From contig JAVKKH010000006.1 in assembly GCA_031296405.1 (NCBI GenBank), positions 43,612-107,611 of the forward strand: a stretch of DNA of 64,000 nt. The letters run 5' to 3'. Positions 33,937 through 43,658 of the stretch are shown here, one piece after another. The notes under the pieces were generated by a model. It did not search any database. It had not been told where the DNA came from and saw only the letters and a program-made list of their open reading frames with translations. The DNA comes from Candidatus Tepidifontimicrobium thermophilum. Lineage in GTDB: Bacteria; Sysuimicrobiota; Sysuimicrobiia; Sysuimicrobiales; Sysuimicrobiaceae. The first letter of the stretch is position 1, and every line of letters begins with the position of its first letter. The translations under genes and the position numbers were made by a program.

Positions 33937-35021
33937 CCCCGCGCGTGGTGCTGGCGGGAGGTGGGACGGGCGGTCACGTCTACCCGCTGCTGGCGGTGGC
34001 GGAGGCCGCGGCCGGTGAAGCAGTGTTCCAGTTTGTGGGCGGAGACGGCCTGGAGAGGGAGGTGGTACCGCAGTCCGGAATTCCCTTTCACCGAGTGCCC
34101 TGCGGCGGCGTGGTGGGAAAAGGCCCGCTGGTGGCCGCGCGTAACCTGGCCCGCATCGCCCGCGGCGTGCTGCGGGCGCGCCGGCTGCTGCGGGCGCTGC
34201 GGCCGCACGCGGTGGTCTCCACCGCAGGCTACGCGGGGTATCCCACCGCCCGGGCCGCCGCGGACCTGGGGGTGCCCCTGGTCCTGGTGGAACCCAACAG
34301 GGTTCCGGGTGCTGCCAGCCGGCTTCTGGCGGCCCGGGCGCGGAGGGTGTGCGTGGCGTTTGCGGCCACCGCGACCGCCTTCGGCGAGCGAGCGGTGTGG
34401 ACCGGAGCGCCCGTGCGGCGCGCGGCCCTCCCGGGAGAAGCGGAGCGCGCCCGGGTCTGCTACGGGCTGGCACGGGATCGCACCACGGTGCTGGTGCTGG
34501 GCGGCAGCCAGGGCTCACGGGTTCTGAACCGCGTCGTCCAAGAGGCGGTCACGTTGTTGGGCCACCGCACCGACCTCCAGGTCCTGCACGCCACGGGCCG
34601 CGCCCGGGCCGGGCTCGGAGGGGAGGTCCCGCCGGGTGGGGTTCTCTACCGCACCGTGGACTACCTGGACCCCATCGGGGACGCCTACGCCGCCAGCCAC
34701 CTGGTGGTGGCGCGGGCCGGGGCGGTCACGTGCGCGGAGCTGCTGGCCGCAGGCCTGCCCTCGGTCCTGGTCCCCCTGCGCCTGGCTTCGGGCCACCAGC
34801 TGCACAACGCCCGGGCCCTGGAGGAAGCCGGCGCCGCGGTGGTGCTACACGAAGAGGCGCTTTCCGCTGTGCGGCTGGCGGAGCTTCTCGAGGAGCTGCT
34901 GGAAGACCGCCTGCGGCTGGAGCGTATGGCCCGGGCCGCGCGAGCCCTGGGCCGGCCGGATGCGGCGAGGGCGGTGTGGGAGCAGGTCGTTCTCGCGGCA
35001 CGGGAGGTGCGCCGTGGGTGA
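33933..35021 (+). CDS. murG: UDP-GlcNAc: lipid I GlcNAc transferase MurG
   Basis: 362 residues from GTG 33933, overlapping ftsW. GGGTGGHVYPLLAVAE at the N-terminus, TAGYAGYPTARAAADLGVP, VLGGSQGSRVLN, ARAGAVTCAELLAAGLPSVL and the C-terminal HQLHNARALEEAGAA match MurG. It converts lipid I to lipid II on the inner membrane face. Confidence 0.96.
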   Translation: MTPRVVLAGGGTGGHVYPLLAVAEAAAGEAVFQFVGGDGLEREVVPQSGIPFHRVPCGGVVGKGPLVAARNLARIARGVLRARRLLRALRPHAVVSTAGYAGYPTARAAADLGVPLVLVEPNRVPGAASRLLAARARRVCVAFAATATAFGERAVWTGAPVRRAALPGEAERARVCYGLARDRTTVLVLGGSQGSRVLNRVVQEAVTLLGHRTDLQVLHATGRARAGLGGEVPPGGVLYRTVDYLDPIGDAYAASHLVVARAGAVTCAELLAAGLPSVLVPLRLASGHQLHNARALEEAGAAVVLHEEALSAVRLAELLEELLEDRLRLERMARAARALGRPDAARAVWEQVVLAAREVRRG

Positions 35022-36360
35022 CCTGCACTTCGTGGGCGCGGGCGGGGCCGGCATGAGCCCGCTGGCGGAGGTGTGCGCGCGGCGCGGGGTGCAGGTCTCC
35101 GGATGCGACCTCCGGGACAGCGCCGCGGTCCGCCGGCTCCGGACCCTGGGGGTGGACGTCCGGCTGGGGCACGGCCCGGACCACCTACAGACCGCGGAGC
35201 GCGTGGTGGTGTCGCGGGCGGTCCCACCTACCGAGCCGGAGGTGGCCGCGGCCCGGGCGCGGGGGCTTCCGGTGCTGCACCGAGCTCAACTGCTGGGCCA
35301 GCTGCTGGCCCGGGAGGCCGACTCCGTAGGCGTGGTGGGGACTCACGGAAAGACCACCACCACGGCCCTGTTGAGCGTGGCCCTGGAAGCCGCGGGACTG
35401 GACCCCACGGCCCTCGTGGGCGGCGAGGTGCGTCAGTTCGGAGGCGGGGCCCGGGTGGGGAGCGGGGTGGCGGTGGCGGAGGTGGACGAGAGCGACGGAT
35501 CTCTGGTGTGGGTCCGGGTCCGGGGCGCTGTGGTCACGAGCCTGGATCTCACGGACCACGCGGACCACTACCGGGACCTGGACTCTCTGCTACGCACCTT
35601 CGCACGTTTCGTGGCCTCGACGGATCCTGAGGGCATGGTGGCGCTGTACGCGGACTGCCCCAACGCGCGCCGCCTTGCGGCCCACGCCCCGGGCCGCGTG
35701 GTGACCTACGGCGTGGAAGCGGGGACCTACCGCGGCCGGATCCTCCGGGTTCAGGGGCGGTGGTCGCACTTCGTGCTGCTGCGGGAGGGCCGGGAGGTGG
35801 GCGAGGTGCGCCTCGGCCTGCCCGGCCGCCACAACGTGGCCAACGCCACCGCGGCGCTGGCGGTGGGGCTGGAGCGGGGCGCGTCGTTTGACGTTCTGCG
35901 GGAGGCCCTGGCGGGTTTCCAGGGAGTCCGCCGGCGGTTCGAGGTGTACTGCGAGTCCCCCCTGGTGGTGGACGACTACGCCCACAACCCCGTCAAGGTG
36001 CGGTCGTTGTTGCAGGCGGTGCGTGAGGCGTGGCCCGGCCGCAGGGTGGTGGCGGTGTTCCAGCCCCACCGCTACTCCCGGACCCGCACCACCTACGCCC
36101 AGTACGCGGACGCGTTTGCGGACGCAGACGAGGTGGTGGTCACGGAGCTGTACCCGGCGGACGAGCCGCCCGAGCCCGGTGTGAGCGGCAAGCTGATCGC
36201 GGACCACCTGCGCCACCCGTGCGTCCGATGGATCCCGGAGCTGGAGGACGTGGTGCCCCTGCTGCGGAGGACCGTGGGACCGGAGGACGTGGTGGTCACC
36301 CTGGGAGCCGGAGACGTATGGCGGGTGGCGCAGACGGTGGCCCGGGAGGCAGGGCGGTGA
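35014..36360 (+). CDS. murC: UDP-N-acetylmuramate-L-alanine ligase MurC
   Basis: 448 residues from GTG 35014, eight bases inside murG. HFVGAGGAGMSPLAEV, P-loop GTHGKTTTTA, EVDESDGSL, DHADHYRDLDSL, GRHNVANATAALAVG, DDYAHNPVKV and FQPHRYSRTRT are all standard. Unlike murD and murE of this cluster its P-loop is canonical. Overlaps murB by four bases. Confidence 0.97.
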   Translation: MGDLHFVGAGGAGMSPLAEVCARRGVQVSGCDLRDSAAVRRLRTLGVDVRLGHGPDHLQTAERVVVSRAVPPTEPEVAAARARGLPVLHRAQLLGQLLAREADSVGVVGTHGKTTTTALLSVALEAAGLDPTALVGGEVRQFGGGARVGSGVAVAEVDESDGSLVWVRVRGAVVTSLDLTDHADHYRDLDSLLRTFARFVASTDPEGMVALYADCPNARRLAAHAPGRVVTYGVEAGTYRGRILRVQGRWSHFVLLREGREVGEVRLGLPGRHNVANATAALAVGLERGASFDVLREALAGFQGVRRRFEVYCESPLVVDDYAHNPVKVRSLLQAVREAWPGRRVVAVFQPHRYSRTRTTYAQYADAFADADEVVVTELYPADEPPEPGVSGKLIADHLRHPCVRWIPELEDVVPLLRRTVGPEDVVVTLGAGDVWRVAQTVAREAGR

Positions 36361-37280
36361 GGGCCGTGGATCCGGCCCGTACCGACCGCCTGGCCCGGGT
36401 CCTGCGCGGGCTGTGCCGCGACGTGCGGTGCGCCGAACCCCTGCGCCGGCACACCACGTTCCGCATCGGCGGGCCCGCGGACGTGCTCGTGGTGCCCCGG
36501 ACCGGGGACGAGCTCCGGGCGGTGGTGACGTGGCTGTACGCCTCCGCGGAGCCGTTCGTGGTGTTGGGACGCGGGTCGAACGTGCTGGTCTCCGACCGGG
36601 GCGTGAGGGGCGTGGTGGTGAAGGTGGGCGGAGGACTGGACCGGGTTCGCTGGGACGGCTCGCGCGTGGTGGCGGAGGCCGGCTCGGGCCTTCCCCGGCT
36701 GAGCTTTCGGGCGGCCCGCCGGGGACTGTCGGGCCTGGAGTTCGCCGCGGGGATCCCGGGGTCGGTGGGCGGGGGCGTGGTGATGAACGCGGGCGCCCAC
36801 GGCCACAGCCTGCAGGAGGTGGTGCGGACAGTGCGCGTGGTGGGGCCGTGGGGCGAGGCCACGTGGCCCGCGCAGGCGCTGGAGTTCGGCTACCGCACGA
36901 GCCGGCTGCAGGACACGTCCGCGGTGGTGGTGGAGGTGGAGCTGGAGCTCACCCCCGCCCCTGTGGAGGAGGTACTGGAGCGCACCCAGCGCTGGTTGCA
37001 GCAGCGGGGCGCGACCCAGCCCGTCCGGTTGCCCTCCTCCGGGTGCATCTTCCGCAACCCGCCGGGCGACGCCGCAGGGCGGCTGGTGGAGCTCTGTGGC
37101 GCCAAGGGGATGCGGGAGGGCGGGGTGGAGGTGTCCACCCTGCACGCCAACTACGTGGTGAACACCGGCGGCGGCCGCGCGGAGGACGTGCTGCGGCTGG
37201 TGGAGCGGGTGCGGGAGCGGGTCCGCCGGACCTTCGGGGTGGAGCTGGAGCTGGAAGTGCAGCTGGTGGGGGAGTTCTAG
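36357..37280 (+). CDS. murB: UDP-N-acetylenolpyruvoylglucosamine reductase MurB
   Basis: 307 residues from GTG 36357. HTTFRIGGPADVLVVP, LGRGSNVLVSDRGVRG, GLEFAAGIPGSVGGGVVMNAG, SSGCIFRNP (catalytic Ser) and LHANYVVNTGGG are diagnostic; the protein is a type II (short) MurB. It reduces the enolpyruvyl group using NADPH and FAD. Confidence 0.96.
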   Translation: MRAVDPARTDRLARVLRGLCRDVRCAEPLRRHTTFRIGGPADVLVVPRTGDELRAVVTWLYASAEPFVVLGRGSNVLVSDRGVRGVVVKVGGGLDRVRWDGSRVVAEAGSGLPRLSFRAARRGLSGLEFAAGIPGSVGGGVVMNAGAHGHSLQEVVRTVRVVGPWGEATWPAQALEFGYRTSRLQDTSAVVVEVELELTPAPVEEVLERTQRWLQQRGATQPVRLPSSGCIFRNPPGDAAGRLVELCGAKGMREGGVEVSTLHANYVVNTGGGRAEDVLRLVERVRERVRRTFGVELELEVQLVGEF

Positions 37281-38018
37281 GTGCACGCTCCGGAGCGGCC
37301 GCAGGCTCCCGCGGAGTTGTGGATGCGGCTGCTGCGGCTGTGGGCGGCCACCGCGGCCGCCTGCGCCGTGGTGAGCTTCCCGACGTCGTCGGTGTTCTCC
37401 CTGCGATACGTGGAAGTCCACGGTGCCGTCACCCTGGACCCTCAGGCCCTAGTCCGGGCGGCGGGGCTAGATCCGGGTTCGCCCTTGGCGTCCGTGGATG
37501 CCGAGCGCGCCCGCCGCGGGCTTTTGCGGCTGCCGCGGGTCAGACAAGCGCGTGTGGAGGTCCAGTGGCCGTCGCGGGTAGTGGTGTGGGTGCAGGAGCG
37601 CCAGCCCGTGGCGGCCCTCCGGCTTCCGGACGGGACCCAGGCCGTGGTGGACGCAGAGGGCGTCGTCCTGGACCGCGGCGAGCAGGCGGAAGGGCTGCCC
37701 GTGGTCCTCGTCCCCGCGGTGCCCTGGCTGCGGCCCGGAGAAGTGGTCCCCGCAGCACCGGTAGTCGGGCTGGTAGTGGAGCTGGCGGCGTTGCCGGAAG
37801 AGGACCGCAGACAGGTGAGGTGGGTGCGCTGGCTTGGCACCGGGGACTACGTGGTGGGAGGGTGGGACGGGGTGGTGGCAAGGGTCGCCGCGCGACAGCT
37901 GCAGCAGGGCCTGCGGAGGGCGCGGAGGGTTGCCGAAGCCCTGCGGGCGCGCGGGGTGCGGCCTGCGGTGGTGGACGTGCGGTTCCGCGAGCGCGCCGTC
38001 GTGGAGCCCGCCCCCTGA
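37281..38018 (+). CDS. ftsQ: Cell division protein FtsQ/DivIB
   Basis: 245 residues from GTG 37281, starting immediately after the murB stop. One N-terminal membrane helix (about 20-36), a POTRA-like domain starting FSLRYVEVHGAVTLDPQALVRAAGL, and an FtsQ/DivIB domain. It links FtsL/DivIC with the septal synthase. A 130-base gap with no recognised signal separates it from ftsA. Confidence 0.92.
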   Translation: MHAPERPQAPAELWMRLLRLWAATAAACAVVSFPTSSVFSLRYVEVHGAVTLDPQALVRAAGLDPGSPLASVDAERARRGLLRLPRVRQARVEVQWPSRVVVWVQERQPVAALRLPDGTQAVVDAEGVVLDRGEQAEGLPVVLVPAVPWLRPGEVVPAAPVVGLVVELAALPEEDRRQVRWVRWLGTGDYVVGGWDGVVARVAARQLQQGLRRARRVAEALRARGVRPAVVDVRFRERAVVEPAP

Positions 38019-38148
38019 GGCTGGCCGAACGGTGACGGAAACGTCCGGGCCTCCGGTACGTCCCGGCAGGAGTCGGGGCTCGATCGCAGAAGACTTCGGA
38101 AAAGCAAAGGCCATTTCCTTGCGCGAAGTTGCACGGAGGAGGTCGGCG

Positions 38149-39384
38149 GTGCCGAAGAAGGGTTCCCTAGTGGGGCTGGACATCGGCACCACGAAGGTGT
38201 GCGCCCTGGTGGGTGAGGTGGACGAGGACGGCGAGGTCCACGTGGCCGGGGTGGGGACGGTGCCGTGCAGCGGACTGCGCCGGGGAGTGGTGACGGACCT
38301 GGAGGCTACCACGCGGGCCGTGACGGAGGCCGTGGAACGGGCGGAGCGCATGTCGGGACAGCCCATCCGGTCCGCGTACCTGTCCGTGTCCGGGGAGCAC
38401 ATCGCCTCCCAGAACAGCCGCGGGGTCGTGGCGGTCTCCCGCAGCGACCGGGAGATCAGCCCACAGGATGTGGAGCGGGTGGTGGAAGCCGCGCGCATGG
38501 CCGCCATCCCGGCTCCCGACCGGGAGATCATCCACCTCCTCCCCCGGGGCTTCGTGGTGGACGGGCAGGACGGGGTGCGGGATCCCGTTGGCATGTACGG
38601 GACACGGTTGGAGGTGGAGGCGCACATCGTCACCGGGACCAGCACCTTCCTGGCGAACCTCGTGAAGTGCGTGCACCGGGCCGGGCTCGAGGTGGAGGAG
38701 CTGGTGCTGGAACCTCTGGCCTCCGCGGAGGCCGTGCTGTCCCCCGCGGAGCGGGAGCTGGGCGTGGTGGTGTGCGACGTGGGAGGCGGCACCACCAGCT
38801 TGGGCGTGTTCCACGCGGGAGGCCTAGTGCACACGGTGGTACTGCCGGTGGGCGGCAACCACATCACCCACGACATCGCCTTCGGGCTGCGGACCCCCCT
38901 GCCGGAGGCAGAAAAACTGAAGGTCCGCCACGGGGCCGCGTCCGTGCACGCGGTCCAGGAGGGGGAGCTGGTGGAGGTGGTGGGCGTGGGCGAGCGGGAG
39001 CCCCGGGTGCTGCCGCGGCGTCACCTGTGCGAGATCATCCAGCCCCGGGTGGAGGAGATCCTGAGTCTGGTGGCGTCACACCTGCACCGCCCGGAGGTGG
39101 CGCGGCGGGTGCCCGCAGGGCTCGTACTCACGGGCGGGACGGCGCTGCTGCGGGGGTTCGCGGAGCTGGCCACCGAGCGGCTGGGACTCCCTGCCAGGGT
39201 CGGCTACCCCGCCGGCGTGGTGGGGTTGGTGGACGCGGTCTATAGCCCCGCGTTCGCCACCGCAGTGGGCCTCGTCCTGTACGGAGCCCGGGGTGACCGG
39301 CGTCAGCGGGGCCGTGCGGAGCGCAACGGCGCGCTGTGGGGGCGGTTTCGGGCGTGGGTGCGCGGGGTGCTGCACGGAGAGTAG
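38149..39384 (+). CDS. ftsA: Cell division protein FtsA
   Basis: 411 residues from GTG 38149 with GGAGGAGG six bases upstream. Actin-fold motifs GLDIGTTKVCALV, VCDVGGGTTSLGVF, GGNHITHDIAFGL and VLTGGTALLRGFAELA; the C-terminus ends in an amphipathic basic helix (WGRFRAWVRGVL) that can bind membrane. It tethers FtsZ to the membrane. Confidence 0.95.
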   Translation: MPKKGSLVGLDIGTTKVCALVGEVDEDGEVHVAGVGTVPCSGLRRGVVTDLEATTRAVTEAVERAERMSGQPIRSAYLSVSGEHIASQNSRGVVAVSRSDREISPQDVERVVEAARMAAIPAPDREIIHLLPRGFVVDGQDGVRDPVGMYGTRLEVEAHIVTGTSTFLANLVKCVHRAGLEVEELVLEPLASAEAVLSPAERELGVVVCDVGGGTTSLGVFHAGGLVHTVVLPVGGNHITHDIAFGLRTPLPEAEKLKVRHGAASVHAVQEGELVEVVGVGEREPRVLPRRHLCEIIQPRVEEILSLVASHLHRPEVARRVPAGLVLTGGTALLRGFAELATERLGLPARVGYPAGVVGLVDAVYSPAFATAVGLVLYGARGDRRQRGRAERNGALWGRFRAWVRGVLHGE

Positions 39385-39423
39385 GTGGGGAAGACGCGGA
39401 GGGAAACAGTCAAGGAGGGGACC

Positions 39424-40497
39424 ATGGCGCATCTAGACCGGGACCTGCGGCGGTTCGCCTCCATCAAGGTGGTGGGGGTGGGTGGGGCAGGCAGCAACGC
39501 GGTGAACCGCATGATCGCGGCGGGCCTGCGGGGGGTAGAGTTCATCGCCATCAACACCGACGTGCAGGCCTTAGCTCTTTCCCAGGCAGAGCGGAAGATC
39601 CACATCGGGGCGAAGCTCACCCGGGGGCTGGGGGCCGGCGGCAACCCGGAGGTCGGGCGTCAGGCGGCGGAGGAGACCAAGGACGAGCTGTACGACGCCC
39701 TGGAGGGCGCGGACATGGTCTTCGTCACCGCGGGCATGGGCGGCGGGACCGGGACGGGTGGGGCGCCCGTGGTGGCCCGCATCGCGAGGGAGCAGGGCGC
39801 CCTGACCATCGGGGTGGTGACCAAGCCGTTCTCCTTCGAGGGGCGTCGCCGGGCCGCGGCTGCGGAGGAGGGCATCCGGAACCTCAAGGAGCAGGTGAAC
39901 ACCCTGATCACCATCCCCAACGACCGGCTGCTGCAGTTGGTGGACCGCAGCGTGAGCATGATCGAGGCTTTCCGGGTCGCGGACGACGTCCTCCGCCAGG
40001 GCGTGCAGGGGATCGCGGACCTCATCACCGTGCCCGGGCTGATCAACCTGGACTTCGCGGACGTCCGAACGGTGATGGCGGAGGCCGGGAGTGCCCTCAT
40101 CGGGATCGGCGTGGCCTCGGGGGAGGACCGGGCTGTGCGGGCGGCCCGTACCGCCATCAGCAGCCCCCTGCTGGAGACCTCCATGGACGGCGCCCGTGGG
40201 GTGCTGTTGAACGTCACGGGCGGCCTCGACCTGGGCCTGGTGGAGGTGAACGAGGCGGCGCAGATCATCGCGGAGGCCGCAGACCCCGACGCCAACATCA
40301 TCTTCGGCGCGGTCATCGATGAGGGCCTGCGGGACGAGGTGCGGATCACGGTGATCGCCACCGGCTTCGACGCGGCCCGGCCCAAGCGGGCCGAGGAAGC
40401 GGCAGGACCGGCGGCTGCCCCGCCGCAGGACCGCGAAGTGCCCGTGAAGATGTTCATCGACGACCTGGACGTACCGGCGTTCCTGCGCAAGCGCTGA
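39424..40497 (+). CDS. ftsZ: Cell division GTPase FtsZ
   Basis: 357 residues from ATG 39424, chosen for the AAGGAGGGG ribosome-binding site; an upstream in-frame GTG at 39385 lacks one. [40 protein letters not shown] and [11 protein letters not shown] are tubulin-fold motifs; the C-terminal tail [12 protein letters not shown] is the peptide that binds FtsA and SepF. sepF is also in this window. Confidence 0.97.
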   Translation: MAHLDRDLRRFASIKVVGVGGAGSNAVNRMIAAGLRGVEFIAINTDVQALALSQAERKIHIGAKLTRGLGAGGNPEVGRQAAEETKDELYDALEGADMVFVTAGMGGGTGTGGAPVVARIAREQGALTIGVVTKPFSFEGRRRAAAAEEGIRNLKEQVNTLITIPNDRLLQLVDRSVSMIEAFRVADDVLRQGVQGIADLITVPGLINLDFADVRTVMAEAGSALIGIGVASGEDRAVRAARTAISSPLLETSMDGARGVLLNVTGGLDLGLVEVNEAAQIIAEAADPDANIIFGAVIDEGLRDEVRITVIATGFDAARPKRAEEAAGPAAAPPQDREVPVKMFIDDLDVPAFLRKR

Positions 40498-40553
40498 CCG
40501 GACGTGCGCAAGACCGTGCCGGCGTGGCGGGGCTGCCGTGCCGGAGGAGGCCT

Positions 40554-41729
40554 ATGACCGAGCTCGGTGACCCCCTGGAGCGTGCAGTCCGGCGTCACTT
40601 CGCCGTGCTGGAGGTGCACCGGACGGACGGGACGGTGCGGTTTGTGATCCCCGACGGCCCCCACCCCGCGGGGGCTTTCCGCAGCCTCCGGCGCGAGCTC
40701 CTGGCCCTGGGCTACTCGCCGCTGCTGCGCAGGCACCGGGGGCGCGTGTGGCTGTACCTGGTGCCCCGGCCGCCGAGGGGGGCCAGCAACCGGTGGCTGG
40801 TGGTGGCCCTGTTCCTGGCCACCGTGGGCACCACCTTCGCCACGGGGTTTCTGGCCTCCCAGCGCTTCTCGCAAGTGCTGCGGGAGGTGCCCCACGCGGT
40901 GCTGCGGGCCGGATACTGGCCGAACCCGTGGGTGGACGGACTCACCTTCAGCGCCGCCCTCATGGCCATCCTCCTGGTGCACGAGCTGGGGCACAAACTG
41001 GCAGCGCGGGCGCACGGGATCGAGGCCAGCGGTCCTTACTTCATCCCGTTCCCGCCCCTGCTGGTGGGAGGCGAGATGTCCCTGGGGACCATGGGCGCGG
41101 TGATCTTCTCCAAGGAGCCCGCGCCGGACCGAGACGGACTGTTCGACCTCGGTGCCTCCGGACCCGTGGCGGGCCTGGTGGTGGCCGCCTTGGTGCTGTG
41201 GGTGGGGTTGGACCGTACCGTCCTGCTGGACCTGGCCGCCCTGTGCCCCGGGCTCCGGCCGGAGAACTGCGGCCCCCTGCTGGCGCTCCCGCGCTTCCCC
41301 TTCGGGCTGCCGTGGGTGGTGGACCACGTGGTGCGCTGGCGGTTCGGGGCCTCGCCGGAGGTGGTGGCTTACCTGGATCCTCTGCTGGACGCCGCGGTCA
41401 TCGGGGTGTTCGTGACCGCGGTGAACCTGCTGCCCGCCAGCTCCCTCGACGGCGGCCACGTTACCCGGGCGCTGCTGGGCGAGCGGTGGCACCGGTGGGG
41501 ATCGTACCTGGCGGTGGGGCTGCTGTTCCTCATGGGCCTGTGGCTGATGGCGATTTTGCTGCTGTTCCTGCTGTCGCGGGGCCACCCCGGGCCCATGGAC
41601 GACCTCACCCCCCCGTCCCCGTTCCGCCGGTGGGCCGGGGTGGGGCTGCTGGCGGTTTTCTTGGCGTCGCTACCGTGGACCAACTTCCTGCTGGTGCTCC
41701 GGCTGCTGGGCGAGCTGGTGGGACGCTGA
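40554..41729 (+). CDS. Site-2 protease family membrane metalloprotease, EGY-like
   Basis: 391 residues from ATG 40554 with CCGGAGGAGG upstream. A soluble N-terminal domain of about 75 residues precedes some eight membrane segments containing the zinc motif HELGHKLAARAHG and, further on, LLPASSLDGGHV, the S2P pair. The GPYFIPFPPLL segment and overall layout resemble plant and cyanobacterial EGY-type proteases. Substrate unknown. It is placed between ftsZ and an ABC exporter with two bases to the latter. Confidence 0.87.
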   Translation: MTELGDPLERAVRRHFAVLEVHRTDGTVRFVIPDGPHPAGAFRSLRRELLALGYSPLLRRHRGRVWLYLVPRPPRGASNRWLVVALFLATVGTTFATGFLASQRFSQVLREVPHAVLRAGYWPNPWVDGLTFSAALMAILLVHELGHKLAARAHGIEASGPYFIPFPPLLVGGEMSLGTMGAVIFSKEPAPDRDGLFDLGASGPVAGLVVAALVLWVGLDRTVLLDLAALCPGLRPENCGPLLALPRFPFGLPWVVDHVVRWRFGASPEVVAYLDPLLDAAVIGVFVTAVNLLPASSLDGGHVTRALLGERWHRWGSYLAVGLLFLMGLWLMAILLLFLLSRGHPGPMDDLTPPSPFRRWAGVGLLAVFLASLPWTNFLLVLRLLGELVGR

Positions 41730-41731
41730 GC

Positions 41732-42397
41732 GTGAGCGTGGAGCTGGTGGGGGTCTGTAAGCGCTACGGCCGCGCGGAGGTCCTCCGGGGTTTGAGCTTT
41801 CGGGTGGACGCCGGCGAGGCGGTCGCGCTGGTGGGACCCAACGGGGCGGGCAAGACCACCACCCTTCGGATCCTCGCCACCCTCACCCGGCCTACCGAGG
41901 GCACCGCCCGGGTGTGTGGCTGGGACGTGACCCGCCACGCGGACCGGGTGCGCCATTGCGTGGGGATCGTGGCCGAGCAGGCGGGGGTGTACGGCCGTCT
42001 GTCCGCCCTGGAGACGCTGCACTACTTCGGGGCGCTGTACGGCCTCGACCGTCGGGAAGTCCAGCGGCGCGCCGAGCAGCTGGTGAGCTGGCTCGGCATG
42101 CAGGAGTTCTGCCGGAGTCCTGCCTTCACGTACTCCCGCGGCATGCGGCAGCGCGTGCAGCTGGCCCGGGCGCTGCTGCACGACCCCTCGGTCCTCCTCC
42201 TGGACGAACCCACCTCGGGCCTAGACGCCTCCACAGCCCGAGTGGTCCGCGAGGCCGTCCGGTCCCTGGCCCGGCAAGGCCGGTGCGTGGTGCTGGCCAC
42301 CCACTCTCAGGAGGAGGCCCTGCAGGTGTGTGACCGCTTGTTGCGGCTGGAAGGCGGCGTGGTCCGGGACGAACTCCCTTCGGCCTGCGTGCCGTGA
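41732..42397 (+). CDS. ABC transporter ATP-binding protein, NatA-like
   Basis: 221 residues from GTG 41732. Walker A GPNGAGKTTT, signature YSRGMRQRVQLARAL, Walker B VLLLDEPTSGLD and the switch His in ATHSQEE. With the following permease it forms a two-gene exporter of the NatAB (ABC-2) type, often for sodium or drugs; substrate unknown. Confidence 0.92.
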   Translation: MSVELVGVCKRYGRAEVLRGLSFRVDAGEAVALVGPNGAGKTTTLRILATLTRPTEGTARVCGWDVTRHADRVRHCVGIVAEQAGVYGRLSALETLHYFGALYGLDRREVQRRAEQLVSWLGMQEFCRSPAFTYSRGMRQRVQLARALLHDPSVLLLDEPTSGLDASTARVVREAVRSLARQGRCVVLATHSQEEALQVCDRLLRLEGGVVRDELPSACVP

Positions 42398-42404
42398 GGG
42401 CGCT

Positions 42405-43484
42405 GTGAGGGTCGTCTGGGCCGTGGCGGCCAAGGAGCTGGTGGACCTGAGCCGCGACCGGCGGGCGCTGGTCCTGGGATTCCTGGTGCCGGTCCTGGCG
42501 GTACCGGTGATGTCCCTCCTGGTGGATGCGAGTACGAACCGCCGCCTGCAGTCACCCTCGCGGGTGGCGGTGGTGGGCTCACCGGAAGCGCGGGAGCTCC
42601 TGCGTCTCGGGGAAGATCTGGTGGAGGCTGTGGCGGTGGCGGACCCCAAGGAGGCCCTGCGCACCGGCCGAGTGGCCGCGGTACTGGAGGTGTCGGCAGA
42701 GGCAGGGGAGGTAAAGGAGGTGGTGGTGCGCTACCGCGCCCGTGACCCTGACGGGCTGATCGCCAGAGAAAAGGTCGCGCAGCTGGTGGCCCGCTACGCG
42801 GTGCCCGCGGTGGACCGCACGCTCAGGGCTCACGGCCTGGACCGGGAGGCGCTGACCCCGGTGCGGGTGCGGGAGGAGGTGGTGCCGGGCGGGAGCGGCT
42901 GGACGGGCCGTCTGGCTGCCCTCCTGGTGGTGGTGTGGGGCTTTGCGGGCGCCAGCTTGCTGGCCGCGGACCTCGGTGCGGGGGAGAAAGAGCGCGGCAC
43001 GTGGGACGCGTTGCGGTCTGCCCCCGTCCACCGGATGGCTCTGGTGGGAGGCAAGTTTGTGGCGTGCTGGGTGGCGGGGGCGGTGCTGGCGGTGTTGAGC
43101 GCATCCTCCCAGCTGCTGTTTTCCGGACCCGGTCCCGTGGAGGGGGCGCAGCTCGCGGGGCTACTGGTGGCCGGGCTGTGCGCGAGCGCCGTGGCCGGAA
43201 GTGCCGCCCTGGTGGTGGGGCTGTTGAGCCGCAGCGCACGGGAGGCCAACCAGTGGGCCATGCCCCTGTACCTGGCAGCCCTGGCCACCGCCGCGGGCTC
43301 GGACCTTGTCGGAGGGACGCGGGCTGCCTTCGCGGTTCCGGTGCTCAACGCGTTCCTGTTGGCGCAGCGCGCCTTGGCAGGGGGTCCCCCGGAGGGGACC
43401 CAGGTGGGCTCGACCGTGCTTTCCTCGGCAGCGGTCTGCCTAGTGCTCCTGGCAGCTGCCGCAAGGCTGGTGGATCGGGACTAG
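42405..43484 (+). CDS. ABC-2 type permease, NatB-like
   Basis: 359 residues from GTG 42405, eight bases after the ATPase gene. One N-terminal membrane helix (about 20-40) follows WAVAAKELVDLSRDRRAL, then an extracytoplasmic loop of about 130 residues, then five or six membrane segments, with LGAGEKERGTWDALRSAPV, a typical ABC-2 permease coupling region. Confidence 0.87.
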   Translation: MRVVWAVAAKELVDLSRDRRALVLGFLVPVLAVPVMSLLVDASTNRRLQSPSRVAVVGSPEARELLRLGEDLVEAVAVADPKEALRTGRVAAVLEVSAEAGEVKEVVVRYRARDPDGLIAREKVAQLVARYAVPAVDRTLRAHGLDREALTPVRVREEVVPGGSGWTGRLAALLVVVWGFAGASLLAADLGAGEKERGTWDALRSAPVHRMALVGGKFVACWVAGAVLAVLSASSQLLFSGPGPVEGAQLAGLLVAGLCASAVAGSAALVVGLLSRSAREANQWAMPLYLAALATAAGSDLVGGTRAAFAVPVLNAFLLAQRALAGGPPEGTQVGSTVLSSAAVCLVLLAAAARLVDRD

Positions 43485-43584
43485 CTAGCGGCGTGCGCGC
43501 ACGTGTAGCGGCGAAAACGGTCGCGGGGGCAGGAAAAGCACGGCCCAGGAAACCTCAGGGGACTTGCAGGGGGTGGGCCCCGAG

Positions 43585-43631
43585 CCACAATATATCGTAC
43601 GGGTTCGGGTAATCTCCCCAATATTTAGGGG
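43585..43631 (+). promoter_or_regulatory. Tandem NrdR boxes
   Basis: Two 16-base sites, CCACAATATATCGTAC (43585-43600) and CCCCAATATTTAGGGG (43616-43631), match the NrdR box core CwAtATaTwG and lie 31 bases apart, three helical turns, as in known NrdR operators. They stand 27 bases before nrdR, so NrdR should repress its own operon with nrdJ when dATP is high. The AT-rich cores may also include the promoter -10. Confidence 0.8.
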
Positions 43632-43658
43632 TGGGCGGGGAGGTAGTTTTCAGACGCC

